NCBI RefSeq assembly: GCF_014650915.1
Contig: NZ_BMVW01000001.1
Span: 372,001 to 436,000, forward strand
Direction: 5' to 3'
DNA length: 64,000 nt
From: Streptomyces poonensis
Lineage (GTDB): Bacteria > Actinomycetota > Actinomycetes > Streptomycetales > Streptomycetaceae
In this document: in pieces, positions 52,284 to 62,821 of the stretch
Layout of the letters: each line of letters begins with the position of its first letter
Numbering within the stretch: position 1 is the first letter of the stretch
The notes under the pieces: model-generated
What the model was told of the DNA's origin: nothing
The model's input: only the letters and a program-made list of their open reading frames with translations
The model's database searches: none
Made by a program: the position numbers and the translations under genes

Positions 52284-55200
52284 GTGTCGCCACAGTCCCC
52301 CAGTAACTCCAGCATCTCGACCGAGACCGACCAAGCGGGCAAGAATCCCGCGGCGGCCTTCGGTGCCAACGAGTGGCTCGTCGACGAGATCTATCAGCAG
52401 TACCTCCAGGACCCGAATTCGGTAGACCGAGCCTGGTGGGACTTCTTCGCCGACTACAAGCCGGGGGCGGCTGCCTCCTCGGCTCCGGCGGGTACCGCGG
52501 CCGCGGGGGCCGCGGGGACCACCACGCAGACCCCGGCCCGGACCGCCGCTCCCGCGGCCCAGGCCCCGCAGGCCCCCCAGGCCCCGGCTCCGGCCGCCGC
52601 CCCCGCGCAGCCCGCCGCGGCCGCCCCTGCTGCGGCTCCGGCGAAGCCCGCCGCCGCCCCGAAGCCCGCCGCCGCTCCGGCCAAGCCGAAGGCCAAGGCC
52701 GAGCCCGCGACCGAGGCACCCGAGGGCCCCGAGTACGTGACGCTGCGCGGCCCCTCCGCCGCCGTGGCGAAGAACATGAACGCCTCCATCGAGGTCCCCA
52801 CGGCCACGTCCGTGCGCGCGGTCCCGGTGAAGCTGCTGTTCGACAACCGCATCGTCATCAACAACCACCTGAAGCGCGCCCGGGGCGGGAAGATCTCCTT
52901 CACGCACCTGATCGGCTACGCGATGGTGCAGGCCATCAAGGCCATGCCGTCGATGAACTACTCCTACGCGGAGAAGGACGGCAAGCCGACCCTCGTCAAG
53001 CCGGCGCACGTCAACTTCGGCCTGGCCATCGACCTGGTGAAGCCGAACGGCGACCGCCAGCTCGTCGTCGCCGGCATCAAGAAGGCCGAGACGCTGAACT
53101 TCTTCGAGTTCTGGCAGGCCTACGAGGACATCGTCCGCCGCGCCCGCGAGGGCAAGCTGACGATGGACGACTTCTCCGGCGTCACGGTCTCCCTGACCAA
53201 CCCCGGCGGCCTCGGCACCGTCCACTCGGTGCCGCGTCTGATGCCCGGCCAGTCGGTGATCATGGGCGTCGGCTCCATGGACTACCCGGCCGAGTTCCAG
53301 GGCACCTCCCAGGACACCCTGAACAAGCTGGGCATCTCCAAGGTGATGACCCTGACGTCGACCTACGACCACCGGGTCATCCAGGGCGCCGCCTCCGGCG
53401 AGTTCCTGCGGATCGTCGCGAACCTGCTGCTCGGCGAGAGCGGCTTCTACGACGAGATCTTCGAGGCGCTGCGCATCCCCTACGAGCCGGTCCGCTGGCT
53501 CAAGGACATCGACGCCAGCCACGACGACGACGTCACGAAGGCCGCCCGCGTCTTCGAGCTGATCCACTCCTACCGGGTCCGCGGCCACGTCATGGCCGAC
53601 ACCGACCCGCTGGAGTACCAGCAGCGCAAGCACCCCGACCTGGACATCACCGAGCACGGCCTCACCCTGTGGGACCTGGAGCGCGAGTTCGCCGTCGGCG
53701 GCTTCGCCGGCAAGTCGATGATGAAGCTGCGCGACATCCTCGGCGTGCTGCGCGACTCGTACTGCCGCACCACCGGCATCGAGTTCATGCACATCCAGGA
53801 CCCGAAGCAGCGCAAGTGGATCCAGGACCGCATCGAGCGCCCGCACTCCAAGCCGGAGCGCGAGGAGCAGCTGCGCATCCTGCGCCGCCTGAACGCCGCC
53901 GAAGCGTTCGAAACCTTCCTGCAGACCAAGTACGTCGGCCAGAAGCGCTTCTCGCTGGAGGGCGGCGAGTCCGTCATCCCGCTGCTCGACGCGGTGCTGG
54001 ACTCGGCCGCCGAGTCCCGCCTGGACGAGGTCGTCATCGGCATGGCCCACCGCGGCCGCCTGAACGTCCTCGCCAACATCGTCGGCAAGTCGTACGCGCA
54101 GATCTTCCGCGAGTTCGAGGGCAACCTCGACCCGAAGTCGATGCACGGCTCCGGCGACGTGAAGTACCACCTGGGCGCCGAGGGCACCTTCACCGGCCTC
54201 GACGGCGAGCAGATCAAGGTCTCCCTGGTCGCGAACCCCTCCCACCTGGAGGCCGTCGACCCGGTCCTGGAGGGCGTCGCCCGCGCCAAGCAGGACATCA
54301 TCAACAAGGGCGGCACGGACTTCACCGTCCTGCCGGTGGCCCTCCACGGCGACGCGGCCTTCGCGGGCCAGGGCGTGGTGGCCGAGACCCTCAACATGTC
54401 GCAGCTGCGCGGCTACCGCACCGGCGGCACCGTGCACATCGTCATCAACAACCAGGTCGGCTTCACCGCGGCCCCCGAGTCCTCGCGTTCCTCCATGTAC
54501 GCGACGGACGTGGCCCGCATGATCGAGGCGCCGATCTTCCACGTGAACGGCGACGACCCCGAGGCCGTCGTCCGCGTCGCTCGCCTGGCCTTCGAGTTCC
54601 GCCAGGCGTTCAACAAGGACGTCGTCATCGACCTCATCTGCTACCGCCGCCGCGGTCACAACGAGTCGGACAACCCGGCGTTCACCCAGCCGCTGATGTA
54701 CGACCTGATCGACAAGAAGCGCTCGGTGCGCAAGCTCTACACCGAGTCCCTCATCGGTCGCGGCGACATCACCCTGGAAGAGGCCGAGCAGGCGCTGCAG
54801 GACTACCAGGGCCAGCTGGAGAAGGTCTTCACCGAGGTCCGCGAGGCCACCTCGCAGCCGACGTCGGGCGACTCCCACGACCCGCAGGACGGCTTCCCGG
54901 TCGCGGTCCAGACCGCGGTCTCCACGGAGGTCGTCAAGCGGATCGCCGAGTCCCAGGTCAACATCCCCGACCACATCACCGTGCACCCGCGTCTGCTGCC
55001 GCAGCTCCAGCGCCGCGCGGCGATGGTCGAGGACGGCACGATCGACTGGGGCATGGGCGAGACCCTCGCGATCGGCTCCCTGCTCCTGGAGGGCACCCCG
55101 GTGCGTCTCTCGGGCCAGGACTCCCGCCGCGGCACGTTCGGCCAGCGCCACGCGGTGCTGATCGACCGTGAGACAGGCGAGGACTACACCCCGCTCCTCT

Positions 55201-56105
55201 ACCTCTCGGACGACCAGGCGCGCTACAACGTCTACGACTCCCTCCTCTCCGAGTACGCGGCGATGGGCTTCGAGTACGGCTACTCGCTGGCCCGCCCGGA
55301 CGCGCTCGTCATGTGGGAGGCCCAGTTCGGCGACTTCGTCAACGGCGCCCAGACGGTCGTGGACGAGTTCATCTCGTCGGCCGAGCAGAAGTGGGGCCAG
55401 ACGTCCGGCGTCACCCTGCTCCTCCCGCACGGCTACGAGGGCCAGGGCCCGGACCACTCCTCGGCCCGCCCGGAGCGGTTCCTCCAGCTCTGCGCCCAGA
55501 ACAACATGACGGTCGCGATGCCGACGCTCCCGTCGAACTACTTCCACCTCCTGCGCTGGCAGGTGCACAACCCGCACCACAAGCCGCTGGTGGTCTTCAC
55601 CCCGAAGTCGATGCTGCGCCTGAAGGCCGCCGCGTCGAAGGCGGAGGAGTTCACGTCGGGCCAGTTCCGCCCGGTCATCGGCGACGCGTCGGTGGACCCG
55701 GCCGCGGTCAAGAAGGTCGTCTTCACCGCCGGAAAGGTCTACTACGACCTCGAAGCCGAGCGGCAGAAGCGCGGCGTCACGGACGCTGCGGCTGCCGAAA
55801 CGGCGATCATCCGCATCGAGCGCCTGTACCCGCTGCCGGGTGCCGAGCTCCAGGCGGAGATCGCCAAGTACCCGAACGCCGAGAAGTACCTGTGGGCCCA
55901 GGAGGAGCCGGCGAACCAGGGTGCCTGGCCGTTCATCGCGCTCAACCTGATCGACCACCTGGACCTGGCGGTCGGCGCGGACGTCCCGCACGGCGAGCGC
56001 CTGCGCCGCATCTCCCGCCCGCACTCCTCCTCCCCGGCGGTGGGCTCCGCGAAGCGCCACCAGGCCGAGCAGGAGCAGCTGGTGCGCGAGGTGTTCGAGG
56101 CGTGA
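52284..56105 (+). CDS. kgd: Multifunctional 2-oxoglutarate decarboxylase/dehydrogenase (Kgd)
   Basis: 1,273 aa from GTG 52284 ([16 protein letters not shown]). N-terminal segment with [20 protein letters not shown], an Ala/Pro/Lys-rich linker (about 63-145), an E2-type succinyltransferase domain (about 155-400) with catalytic [12 protein letters not shown] at about 359-366, then the E1 domain ([30 protein letters not shown] for thiamine diphosphate and substrate binding). This fused E2/E1 layout is typical of actinobacteria and feeds the TCA cycle, with E3 from another locus. From memory equivalent to SCO5281. Confidence 0.96.
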   Translation: MSPQSPSNSSISTETDQAGKNPAAAFGANEWLVDEIYQQYLQDPNSVDRAWWDFFADYKPGAAASSAPAGTAAAGAAGTTTQTPARTAAPAAQAPQAPQAPAPAAAPAQPAAAAPAAAPAKPAAAPKPAAAPAKPKAKAEPATEAPEGPEYVTLRGPSAAVAKNMNASIEVPTATSVRAVPVKLLFDNRIVINNHLKRARGGKISFTHLIGYAMVQAIKAMPSMNYSYAEKDGKPTLVKPAHVNFGLAIDLVKPNGDRQLVVAGIKKAETLNFFEFWQAYEDIVRRAREGKLTMDDFSGVTVSLTNPGGLGTVHSVPRLMPGQSVIMGVGSMDYPAEFQGTSQDTLNKLGISKVMTLTSTYDHRVIQGAASGEFLRIVANLLLGESGFYDEIFEALRIPYEPVRWLKDIDASHDDDVTKAARVFELIHSYRVRGHVMADTDPLEYQQRKHPDLDITEHGLTLWDLEREFAVGGFAGKSMMKLRDILGVLRDSYCRTTGIEFMHIQDPKQRKWIQDRIERPHSKPEREEQLRILRRLNAAEAFETFLQTKYVGQKRFSLEGGESVIPLLDAVLDSAAESRLDEVVIGMAHRGRLNVLANIVGKSYAQIFREFEGNLDPKSMHGSGDVKYHLGAEGTFTGLDGEQIKVSLVANPSHLEAVDPVLEGVARAKQDIINKGGTDFTVLPVALHGDAAFAGQGVVAETLNMSQLRGYRTGGTVHIVINNQVGFTAAPESSRSSMYATDVARMIEAPIFHVNGDDPEAVVRVARLAFEFRQAFNKDVVIDLICYRRRGHNESDNPAFTQPLMYDLIDKKRSVRKLYTESLIGRGDITLEEAEQALQDYQGQLEKVFTEVREATSQPTSGDSHDPQDGFPVAVQTAVSTEVVKRIAESQVNIPDHITVHPRLLPQLQRRAAMVEDGTIDWGMGETLAIGSLLLEGTPVRLSGQDSRRGTFGQRHAVLIDRETGEDYTPLLYLSDDQARYNVYDSLLSEYAAMGFEYGYSLARPDALVMWEAQFGDFVNGAQTVVDEFISSAEQKWGQTSGVTLLLPHGYEGQGPDHSSARPERFLQLCAQNNMTVAMPTLPSNYFHLLRWQVHNPHHKPLVVFTPKSMLRLKAAASKAEEFTSGQFRPVIGDASVDPAAVKKVVFTAGKVYYDLEAERQKRGVTDAAAAETAIIRIERLYPLPGAELQAEIAKYPNAEKYLWAQEEPANQGAWPFIALNLIDHLDLAVGADVPHGERLRRISRPHSSSPAVGSAKRHQAEQEQLVREVFEA

Positions 56106-56133
56106 TCCGCTGAGCGGACCGTCGTCGTACGAG

Positions 56134-56177
56134 CCGAAGGGCCCGGCCCCGGAACTCTCCGGGGCCGGGCCCTTCGG
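56134..56177. terminator. Strong bidirectional terminator after kgd
   Basis: CCGAAGGGCCCGGCCCCGGA pairs perfectly with the following 20 bases across a 4-base loop (ACTC). It serves convergent kgd and the RiPP operon. Confidence 0.85.
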
Positions 56178-56238
56178 CGTACGCGAGCCTTCGGCGTACG
56201 CGAGCCTTCGGCGTACGCGAGTCTTCGGCGTACCGCGA
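56171..56238. repeat. 17-bp tandem repeats beside the terminator
   Basis: CCTTCGGCGTACGCGAG repeats at 56171, 56188 and 56205, followed by a diverged copy at 56222 and two TTCCCGCGGCGT units. The first copy overlaps the terminator's right arm. Confidence 0.75.
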
Positions 56239-56274
56239 TTCCCGCGGCGTACCGATTCCCGCGGCGTGCGGCCG

Positions 56275-59200
56275 TCAGCTCGCCTGCGGTTCGAAGTCCC
56301 AGAACGGGCGGTTGCGGGCCCGTGCCGAGATGGTGTGGACGTGCTGGTCGCCGAGGGTCGCCTCGAGGTCCGACAGGGCCTCCTGTTCGGTCTTCTCGGC
56401 CTGCCGGCGCTCCCGCAGCGCCCGGAGGTCGGCGGCGTACGCGACACGGGCCGACAGGGTCAGCGGATGGGTGCGCCCGAGGGTCTCGACGGCCCTCGCG
56501 ACGGTGGCCCGGCTCAGTTCGGCGGCGGACTCCGGATCACCCACGAGGTTGCGCAGGGCGGAGGCGTTGACGGCGCAGCCCAGGGTCCACGGGTGGCGCT
56601 CGCCCACCGCGGCCGTCATGTCGGCGAGCGACTGCTCGATCAGGGCGTGCGCGTGGTCCCGTTCCCCGACGTTCCGCAGGACCAGCGCGTGGTTGCCGCG
56701 GGCCCCGGCGAGGAACGGGTGGCCTTCGGCGAGCATCATCTCGTACCGGGCGACGACGGACTCGCCGGCCTCGCGGGCCTGGTCGATGTCGCCGTGCTCA
56801 CGGGCGTAGCAGCTCTGGCTGACGGCGGCGGCCAGGGTGTGCGCGTTCGTCTCGCCCAGCTTGCGTTCGTAGCGCTCCAGGACGCGGGCGAAGAGCCGGC
56901 CGGCCGCGTCCCGGGCTCCGCTGCGGTACTGGCACAGCGCCAGGTTGTGTTCGGCGCGCAGGGTCTGCGGGTTGTCGGGGCCCATGACGAGCCGGTGGTC
57001 GCGCACGCTCTTCGCCTGGACGGACTCCGCCTCGGCGTAGCGGCCCAGCAGCCGCAGGTCGATCGCGTAGGAGGTCTCGGAGAAGAGCGTCCAGGGATGG
57101 CGGCCCTTCAGCAGCTGGCGGCGCGCCTCCATCGTGCGCCGGTCGATGTCGAGGGTCTCCTCGTAGCGGCCGAGCAGACGCAGGGAGAAGCCGAGGTTGT
57201 TGAGGGCGTTGAGAGTGCGCGAGTCCTGTTCGCCGAGGAGATCCTGGTAGACGGTGTACAGCCGCTCGGTCAGCTCCAGGGCCTCCTCGTACCGGCCGAG
57301 CCCCCAGAGGTCGGCGGCGAGGCCGCTGGCCATCCGCAGATGGTCCAGGTCCTGCTCGCCGCGTTCCCGCCGCAGGCGCTCGACGGCGGCGCGTTCGATG
57401 GCCTCGGTGCGCCGGTAGTGCCCGCCGGAGCGCAGCAGGTTGGCGTAGTGGTAGGTCAGCTCCCAGACCCGGGGGTGGTCCTCACCGAACAGCTGCCGCC
57501 AGGCCGCGAGGGCGCGCTCACCGAGCTTGATCCCCGAGCTGTACTCGCCGGTGAACCACATGTACCGCAGGCAGTTCAGGACCAGCCGCTGCACGGAGCG
57601 GTCCGTGCTGTACAGGACGTCCGCGTACTTCAGATGCGGCACGATCTCGGCGTACTGGTCCCACAGGCGGGAGTCGGTCGCGCGGCCCGGGTCGGCGGCC
57701 GCGAGGGCCCGCCGCACCACGTCGATGAACTCCCGGCGGTCCTCCGGCGGCATGTCCTTGCCCACGATCTGGTGGACCATGCGGTGCAGGTAGATCGACT
57801 CCCCGGAGGGGACCCCCTCGTCGATGGCCGCCTCGTGGGACTCCAGCCGTACCACGGAGTACTGGCGCAGCTGGTTGATCGCCCTGTTCCACAGCAGCGG
57901 GTCGTTGAGCAGCCCGGCGATCTGCTCCGGCAGTTCGTCGAGCGGCATCTCCTTGAGCAGTCGCACGGGGATGGAGCCGGGCGCGAAGAAGGTGCACAGC
58001 CGCAGCAGGGCCACGGACTCCGGGACGGTCTCGCGGAGCTTGTTGAGCAGTATCGACCAGGCGGTCTGGAAGGCGAGCGGGAAGTCCGCGGAGACCTTGA
58101 CCACGTCCTGGTCGACACCGCCCTCCAGCAGGTCGATGTACGCCTCCACCGACATGTCGGAGTCGTTGAGCCAGCCCGCCGTCTGGTCCAGCAGCAGCGG
58201 CAGGTCCTCCAGCGCCTCCGCCAGCTGGTCCGCCTCGGGCTCCGTCAGCCGCGGCGCGCGCCGGCGGATGAAGGCCACGGACTCCTGGCGGTTGTAGGGG
58301 CGGACGTCCAGCAGCCGGCTGTTGTGCTCGCCCCACTCGGGGTTGCGGGAGGTGATCAGCACATGGCCGGGACCGGCCGGCACCAGGTCCCACAGCTGCT
58401 CCGGTTCATCGGCGCCGTCCAGGATCAGCAGCCAGCGCGCATACGGATCGCCCCGCCTGAGCGCGTCCCGCACCGCGCGCAGCCGCTCCCCGTACTCGGC
58501 ACCCGTACTGAGCCCCAGCTTCGGCGCCAGCTCGGCGAGCACCCGCCGGTAGGTCACCCGCTTCTCGGCGTTCACCCACCACACCACGTCGTACTCGGAC
58601 CCGAACCGGTAGGCGTACTCCGCCGCCAGCTGCGTCTTGCCCACCCCCGACATCCCGTACAGCGTGAGCACACCCGCACCCGGCTCCGCGCCCTGCAGCA
58701 GGTGGTACGCCTCGTTCAGCAGCGCCTCACGGCCGGTGAAGCGGGTGTTGCGACGCGGCACACCGCCCCACACCTCGGGCATGGCCGCCGGGAACCGCGG
58801 GCCGCGGCGAAGACCGTCCGCGGAGTCGGGCAGCGGATCGGCCGGCAGGTCCAGCCGGTCCAGCAGCCGCCGCTCCGCCTCCTCGGCACCCATGTTGGTG
58901 AGGTTCGCCGGTGCGAGCACCGCCGCGGCGGTGGGGATCGACGCCGTGGTGACGGAGACGGCCGCGAACCGCGCCGGGTCGGGCGCGACGACCTCGCGCA
59001 GCGCCGCGTTCCACTCCTCGTGCGTACGCGGCCCCAGCTGGAAGTACCACTCGCTGACGACGATGAGGACCCGGCCCTCCGCGAGTTTGAGATCGCGCAG
59101 CAGATCCACGAGAGGGGTGTCCGCCGGGGAGTCCCACCGCAGGAGGACGACGCGCAGGCCGCGCCGCTCCAGCCGGTCCCCCATCCAGGCCGCCCAGGCC

Positions 59201-59286
59201 CGGTTGAAGCCGGCGTAGCTGATCGTGACGGTCTGCCGCGCGGCCCCCCTCTCGGCTGACCCGACCGGTGTACGGACTACAGACAT
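56275..59286 (-). CDS. fxsT: TIR-like/NB-ARC/TPR protein of FxSxx-COOH system (FxsT-like)
   Basis: 1,003 aa from ATG 59286 (GGGGAGG upstream). N-terminal TIR-like domain (VTISYAGFNRAWAAWMGDRL, VLIVVSEWYFQLGPRTHEEW), an NB-ARC ATPase with P-loop GMSGVGKTQLA at about 213 and WLLILDGADEPEQLWDL as Walker B, and a C-terminal TPR array (RTLNALNNLGFSLRLLGRYE and about ten relatives). Last gene of the RiPP locus. The family co-occurs with FxsB enzymes; it may sense or deliver the peptide product. STAND architecture resembles bacterial immunity proteins. Confidence 0.9.
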   Translation of the reverse strand: MSVVRTPVGSAERGAARQTVTISYAGFNRAWAAWMGDRLERRGLRVVLLRWDSPADTPLVDLLRDLKLAEGRVLIVVSEWYFQLGPRTHEEWNAALREVVAPDPARFAAVSVTTASIPTAAAVLAPANLTNMGAEEAERRLLDRLDLPADPLPDSADGLRRGPRFPAAMPEVWGGVPRRNTRFTGREALLNEAYHLLQGAEPGAGVLTLYGMSGVGKTQLAAEYAYRFGSEYDVVWWVNAEKRVTYRRVLAELAPKLGLSTGAEYGERLRAVRDALRRGDPYARWLLILDGADEPEQLWDLVPAGPGHVLITSRNPEWGEHNSRLLDVRPYNRQESVAFIRRRAPRLTEPEADQLAEALEDLPLLLDQTAGWLNDSDMSVEAYIDLLEGGVDQDVVKVSADFPLAFQTAWSILLNKLRETVPESVALLRLCTFFAPGSIPVRLLKEMPLDELPEQIAGLLNDPLLWNRAINQLRQYSVVRLESHEAAIDEGVPSGESIYLHRMVHQIVGKDMPPEDRREFIDVVRRALAAADPGRATDSRLWDQYAEIVPHLKYADVLYSTDRSVQRLVLNCLRYMWFTGEYSSGIKLGERALAAWRQLFGEDHPRVWELTYHYANLLRSGGHYRRTEAIERAAVERLRRERGEQDLDHLRMASGLAADLWGLGRYEEALELTERLYTVYQDLLGEQDSRTLNALNNLGFSLRLLGRYEETLDIDRRTMEARRQLLKGRHPWTLFSETSYAIDLRLLGRYAEAESVQAKSVRDHRLVMGPDNPQTLRAEHNLALCQYRSGARDAAGRLFARVLERYERKLGETNAHTLAAAVSQSCYAREHGDIDQAREAGESVVARYEMMLAEGHPFLAGARGNHALVLRNVGERDHAHALIEQSLADMTAAVGERHPWTLGCAVNASALRNLVGDPESAAELSRATVARAVETLGRTHPLTLSARVAYAADLRALRERRQAEKTEQEALSDLEATLGDQHVHTISARARNRPFWDFEPQAS

Positions 59287-59419
59287 GCGGCGGCCTCCCC
59301 GCGCGTGAGTGTAGAACCTGGGCACGCACAGCGATAGGCACGACGGGACACCCGTCGCTCGCGGCCGCGGTTCGTTCTTCCGCAAGCGCAACGATCTTCA
59401 CCCGGATCGGCAACAGACA

Positions 59420-61084
59420 TCACTCCGCCGGTCGCGCCATCCGGGCGGCCCACAGGGCGCGTGCCGCCTCGACGTAGGCCCGCGCCCGGGCGGCATGGCC
59501 ACGGGGCGCGGGATGTTCGTTCTGCTGTTCGTACACGGCGATCATCTCGTCGACGAACAGGCGCCCCCGCGCCGTGAGGTCCGGCGACGCGACGAGCGCC
59601 GGCAGCGCCGCCCCGACCTGTTCCCGGTACCGCGCGTGCACGGCCCACGCGGTCTCCCGGTGGGAAGGGCGCCGGGCGGTGAGGGCGCGGCGCTGGAAGA
59701 AGTCCGCGAGCGCCAGATGCGAGTAGGTGCCCTGCAGCAGACCGTCGTACGGGCGTGGGTCGGGGCGCCAGGGGGCGAAGTACTTCCGCGCCCCGTCGGC
59801 GTGGTGCAGCGTCACCATGTCCGTCAGCGCGGACAGCTTGGTGTGGTGCAGTTCGTGGACGAGGGTGGCGGCGAACATCGTGGGGCTCTGCGGCGTACTG
59901 CTGAGCAGGGCGCCGAAGGCCTCGCGCCGCGTGGCGCTGCAACTGCCCGTGCCGCGGCTGCCGGGCGCGGCGCCGGGCGGCACGGACAGGGGAACGAGGC
60001 AGCGCAGCAGGATCAGCGCCTCCGTGACGCGGTGCTCACCGCCGGGCCGGAGCGCTGCGGCCGTCCCGGCCCAGGTCTGCACCCACCGTTTGCGCTCCGC
60101 GTCGTTCAGCGTCACCGGCCCGCTCGGCCCGTGCCGGTCCGGCTCGCCGGGCACGGTGCGGTACGGGTCGAGGTCGTCCAGCGGCATGGGCGGGGCCCCG
60201 GGCAGCAGTCCGGTCAGCGCGTAGGCGGGCGTCCAGCCGGGCGAGGAGGACCACGCGCCGATGCCCGCCTCCAGGTGCAGGACGACATCGGCGGCCCCGG
60301 GGCGACGCAGCGTCAGCCGGCCCCCTCGGTGTGCCACGTCGACCCGGACGTCCTCGGAGTGCCCGCTCCCCGCGTCCGCCATGCGCAGCGCGCCGAGCGA
60401 GGGCAGGGTGAGTACTCCGGCGGGGGCGGTCAGCCGTACGGCGAAGGAGAGACCGGCGCGGGCGGCGGCCGCGGCGGCGAGCGCGCTGAAGTGGGCGAGG
60501 TCGTCGGCCAGTGCGCGGCGCTGCGACTCGGCGCGCGGCTCCGCCCCGGCGTCCAGCCCCCGCAGACAGTGCCTCGCCCAGGCGCCCACCAGGGGGTGCA
60601 GCAAGCGGGCCCGGGCGGGCGAGAGGGATGCGGCCGCGCCGGGAGGCCCGGCGGCGGGGAGCGGGTCGGCCGCGCCCGGAGCCCCGGAGGTCGGGAGGAA
60701 GGCGGCCGCTCCGGAGTTCCCGGCGGGCATCGCCGGCGTCACGTTCACCGGCGGCCGGCCGGCGTGGCCGGGGCCGGGGTCCGGCGGTTCCCGGTGTCCG
60801 GGCTCGGCCCCTTCCGTCGCCGCTCGTCCCGTGGCCCGTGCACCGGGCCCGGGCGGGCCCACCCGGTCCGCCGCCTCCAGCAGCGCCCAGTCCTCCCGCA
60901 GCCTGCGGCGCGCGGCCGCGGAGCACACCCGCGCGTCGGCGCCCTCCGCAGCGTCCAGCACCGCGCGCAGCATCAGCAGACGCCGGGTGTCCTGGTCGCG
61001 GACCAGCAGCGCGAGCGTGTCGGGGCCGCCCCCGGTACGGCCGAGTTCGGCGAGGGCCCGGTCCGGTACCACCGGCAACATCAC
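59420..61084 (-). CDS. HExxH-type peptide modification protein (putative beta-hydroxylase)
   Basis: 554 aa from GTG 61084 (or ATG 61081), overlapping the rSAM stop. The hallmark is LVHELHHTKLSAL (HExxH, about 405-411) in the C-terminal half, with conserved FAATL before it and YKYFAPWRPDPRPYDGLLQG-like residues after (here KYFAPWRPDPRPYDGLLQ). The family is annotated as HExxH-motif or alpha-ketoglutarate peptide beta-hydroxylase partners of FxsB-type enzymes. The N-terminal half is Ala/Pro-rich and weakly conserved. Confidence 0.8.
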   Translation of the reverse strand: MMLPVVPDRALAELGRTGGGPDTLALLVRDQDTRRLLMLRAVLDAAEGADARVCSAAARRRLREDWALLEAADRVGPPGPGARATGRAATEGAEPGHREPPDPGPGHAGRPPVNVTPAMPAGNSGAAAFLPTSGAPGAADPLPAAGPPGAAASLSPARARLLHPLVGAWARHCLRGLDAGAEPRAESQRRALADDLAHFSALAAAAAARAGLSFAVRLTAPAGVLTLPSLGALRMADAGSGHSEDVRVDVAHRGGRLTLRRPGAADVVLHLEAGIGAWSSSPGWTPAYALTGLLPGAPPMPLDDLDPYRTVPGEPDRHGPSGPVTLNDAERKRWVQTWAGTAAALRPGGEHRVTEALILLRCLVPLSVPPGAAPGSRGTGSCSATRREAFGALLSSTPQSPTMFAATLVHELHHTKLSALTDMVTLHHADGARKYFAPWRPDPRPYDGLLQGTYSHLALADFFQRRALTARRPSHRETAWAVHARYREQVGAALPALVASPDLTARGRLFVDEMIAVYEQQNEHPAPRGHAARARAYVEAARALWAARMARPAE

Positions 61085-62367
61085 TGGGTTCCCCCTTCAC
61101 GGACGGCGGGCGGCTCGGTGTGCGGAGTGCCGGTGACCCGCGCGCCCGGTGCCGTGCCCTCCACCAGCCGTCCCGCCACATGCCGGATGAAGCGCTGCAG
61201 ATCCGCGCAGTACACGGACGGATGGACGAAGCCGTGGCCGGCCCGGTAACGGTGGGCGTAGTGGCCGCCGCCGCACACGTGCAGCAGGGGGCACGCCCGG
61301 CAGGTGGCGGACAGGGCCGCCGCGCCCGCCTGCCGTGCCGCCACGCCCGGGTGGGACAGCGCCTCGTCGAAGCCGTGCCGGAACACGTCGAGACCCGTCT
61401 CGGCCGCTCCCTCGTAGCAGGACTTGAGGGAGTCCACCTGCTCGATGGACCCGTCCGTCTCCACGACCACCGCGTCGAACGGCGCGAGTCCCAGTGACTC
61501 CGTGGCCGCCGGCAGGCCCAGCAGCAGCGCGACGCACTCCTCGAACAGCCGGACCCGTGTCACCCGGCGCCCGGCCCCCCACCACCGGTCGAAGACTGCG
61601 CACAGCCAGTCCCCGTAGGGAGTGCCGTCCGGGGCGTCCAGGTGCGGCGGAGGGGCTGACCAGTTCCCGTGCGGCAGCAGCAGGTCGAGCGCGGGAGGGC
61701 GCAGGGCGAGCAGGGAGCCGTACGTCTGGAGCGGGTCCAGCGCCGGGTCGACGACCGTGAGGATGCCGGCGTACGCGGCGGGGAAGCGGTCGGCCAGCAG
61801 CCGTGCGCCGCGCACGGCGGCGGGCCAGGAGGGACGCCCGGCGTGGTCGACGCGGCGGGCGTTGTGGGCGGGCAGACCGCCGTCGAGGCTGATGCCGACG
61901 GTGATGCCGTGCCGGGCCAGTGTGGCGAGGCGCGCCTCTGTGAGCAGGGTGGCGTTGGTCTGCACGGTGGCGTGCACCGTGCAGCCGGACGGCACCCGGT
62001 CGCGTACGAGACCGGTGAAGCGGGCGAGCGTGTCCGCGCCCGTGAGCAGGGGTTCGCCGCCGTGCAGGACCAGGGAGAGTGCCATGAGGCCGTGCACGCG
62101 CGCGTGCTCGGCGATGCGGGTCGCGGTGCGGTCCAGGACGGCGGGCGGCGCGGCGGTGGGGCGGGTGCGCCAGGAGTGGTCGGGGCCCTCGTAGAGGTAG
62201 CAGTAGCGGCAGGCGAGGTTGCAGCGGCCGTGGACTTTCACGATGAACTGCCGGAAGGGCACGGGGTGCGCGGACCGGGCGGCGCCCGCGGCCGTGCGCG
62301 GTGGACGGGGTGCGGTGCTTCCCGACACTCCGGAACCCCCATGCTGTACGGCCCGCGTATATGCCAT
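61081..62367 (-). CDS. fxsB: FxsB-type radical SAM/SPASM peptide cyclophane synthase
   Basis: 428 aa, ATG 62367. Radical SAM cluster CX3CX2C is Cys49, Cys53, Cys56 (GRCNLACRYCYLY), then the SAM-binding GGEPLL, and a C-terminal SPASM-like cysteine set (SATCRACPLLHVCGGGHYAH, later VYCADL). FxsB enzymes cross-link aromatic side chains to nearby beta-carbons near the precursor C-terminus. The upstream precursor at 62514 is the likely substrate; the stop overlaps the next gene's start. Confidence 0.92.
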   Translation of the reverse strand: MAYTRAVQHGGSGVSGSTAPRPPRTAAGAARSAHPVPFRQFIVKVHGRCNLACRYCYLYEGPDHSWRTRPTAAPPAVLDRTATRIAEHARVHGLMALSLVLHGGEPLLTGADTLARFTGLVRDRVPSGCTVHATVQTNATLLTEARLATLARHGITVGISLDGGLPAHNARRVDHAGRPSWPAAVRGARLLADRFPAAYAGILTVVDPALDPLQTYGSLLALRPPALDLLLPHGNWSAPPPHLDAPDGTPYGDWLCAVFDRWWGAGRRVTRVRLFEECVALLLGLPAATESLGLAPFDAVVVETDGSIEQVDSLKSCYEGAAETGLDVFRHGFDEALSHPGVAARQAGAAALSATCRACPLLHVCGGGHYAHRYRAGHGFVHPSVYCADLQRFIRHVAGRLVEGTAPGARVTGTPHTEPPAVREGGTQ

Positions 62368-62513
62368 GGCGACTTGCCCGTCCGGGCCATTCCCTGATCG
62401 GGGACCGGCAAACACCGGACTTCCGCGCTGACCGATTCGACCATGTCTCCGGCCGGAAGTGAGCCGTCCCGTGTGCCGTCCCGTGTGCCGTCCGATGACC
62501 GGAACGGGGATTC

Positions 62514-62771
62514 TCACAGGGAGTTGTTGAACCCCCAGAGCACCTCGCTCGGCCGGGCCGCCCGCTCCCTCAGCTCCTCGATCAGCTCCCGCAGCACCGG
62601 GTGCTGCACCGTCCGCAGTTCCGCCAGGTCCAGTTCCAGCAGGTCCGGCAGCGGCTGCTCGGGCCGGGTGGAGGGAATGTCCCGGTCGCAGGACGGCGTG
62701 ACCGGTCGCTGTTCCGGTCTCGGTGTCTGTTCCGCTTCCCCGGGCCCCGGCGCCCCGTCCGCCACGTCCAT
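62514..62771 (-). CDS. RiPP precursor peptide, FxSxx-COOH-like
   Basis: 85 aa from ATG 62771 with GAGAGGG upstream; an earlier ATG at 62814 is possible. Acidic, proline-rich leader and a helical DLLELDLAELRTVQHPVLRE segment, a usual FxsA feature, then ELRERAARPSEVLWGFNNSL at the end. The terminal five residues FNNSL put Phe at -4 as in FxSxx-COOH, but Asn replaces Ser at -2. Two aromatic residues (W, F) are candidate cross-link sites. It directly precedes the FxsB-type enzyme. Confidence 0.85.
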   Translation of the reverse strand: MDVADGAPGPGEAEQTPRPEQRPVTPSCDRDIPSTRPEQPLPDLLELDLAELRTVQHPVLRELIEELRERAARPSEVLWGFNNSL

Positions 62772-62821
62772 CAGCCGCCCTCTCTCCTCGTCCTCCTCGG
62801 CACCCCGTCGCATGCCGCCGT

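Noticed and set aside
52179..56447. 1,422-codon open frame on the minus strand
   Set aside because: Antisense of kgd; long shadow frames are expected at this GC content, and the translation is low-complexity without domains.
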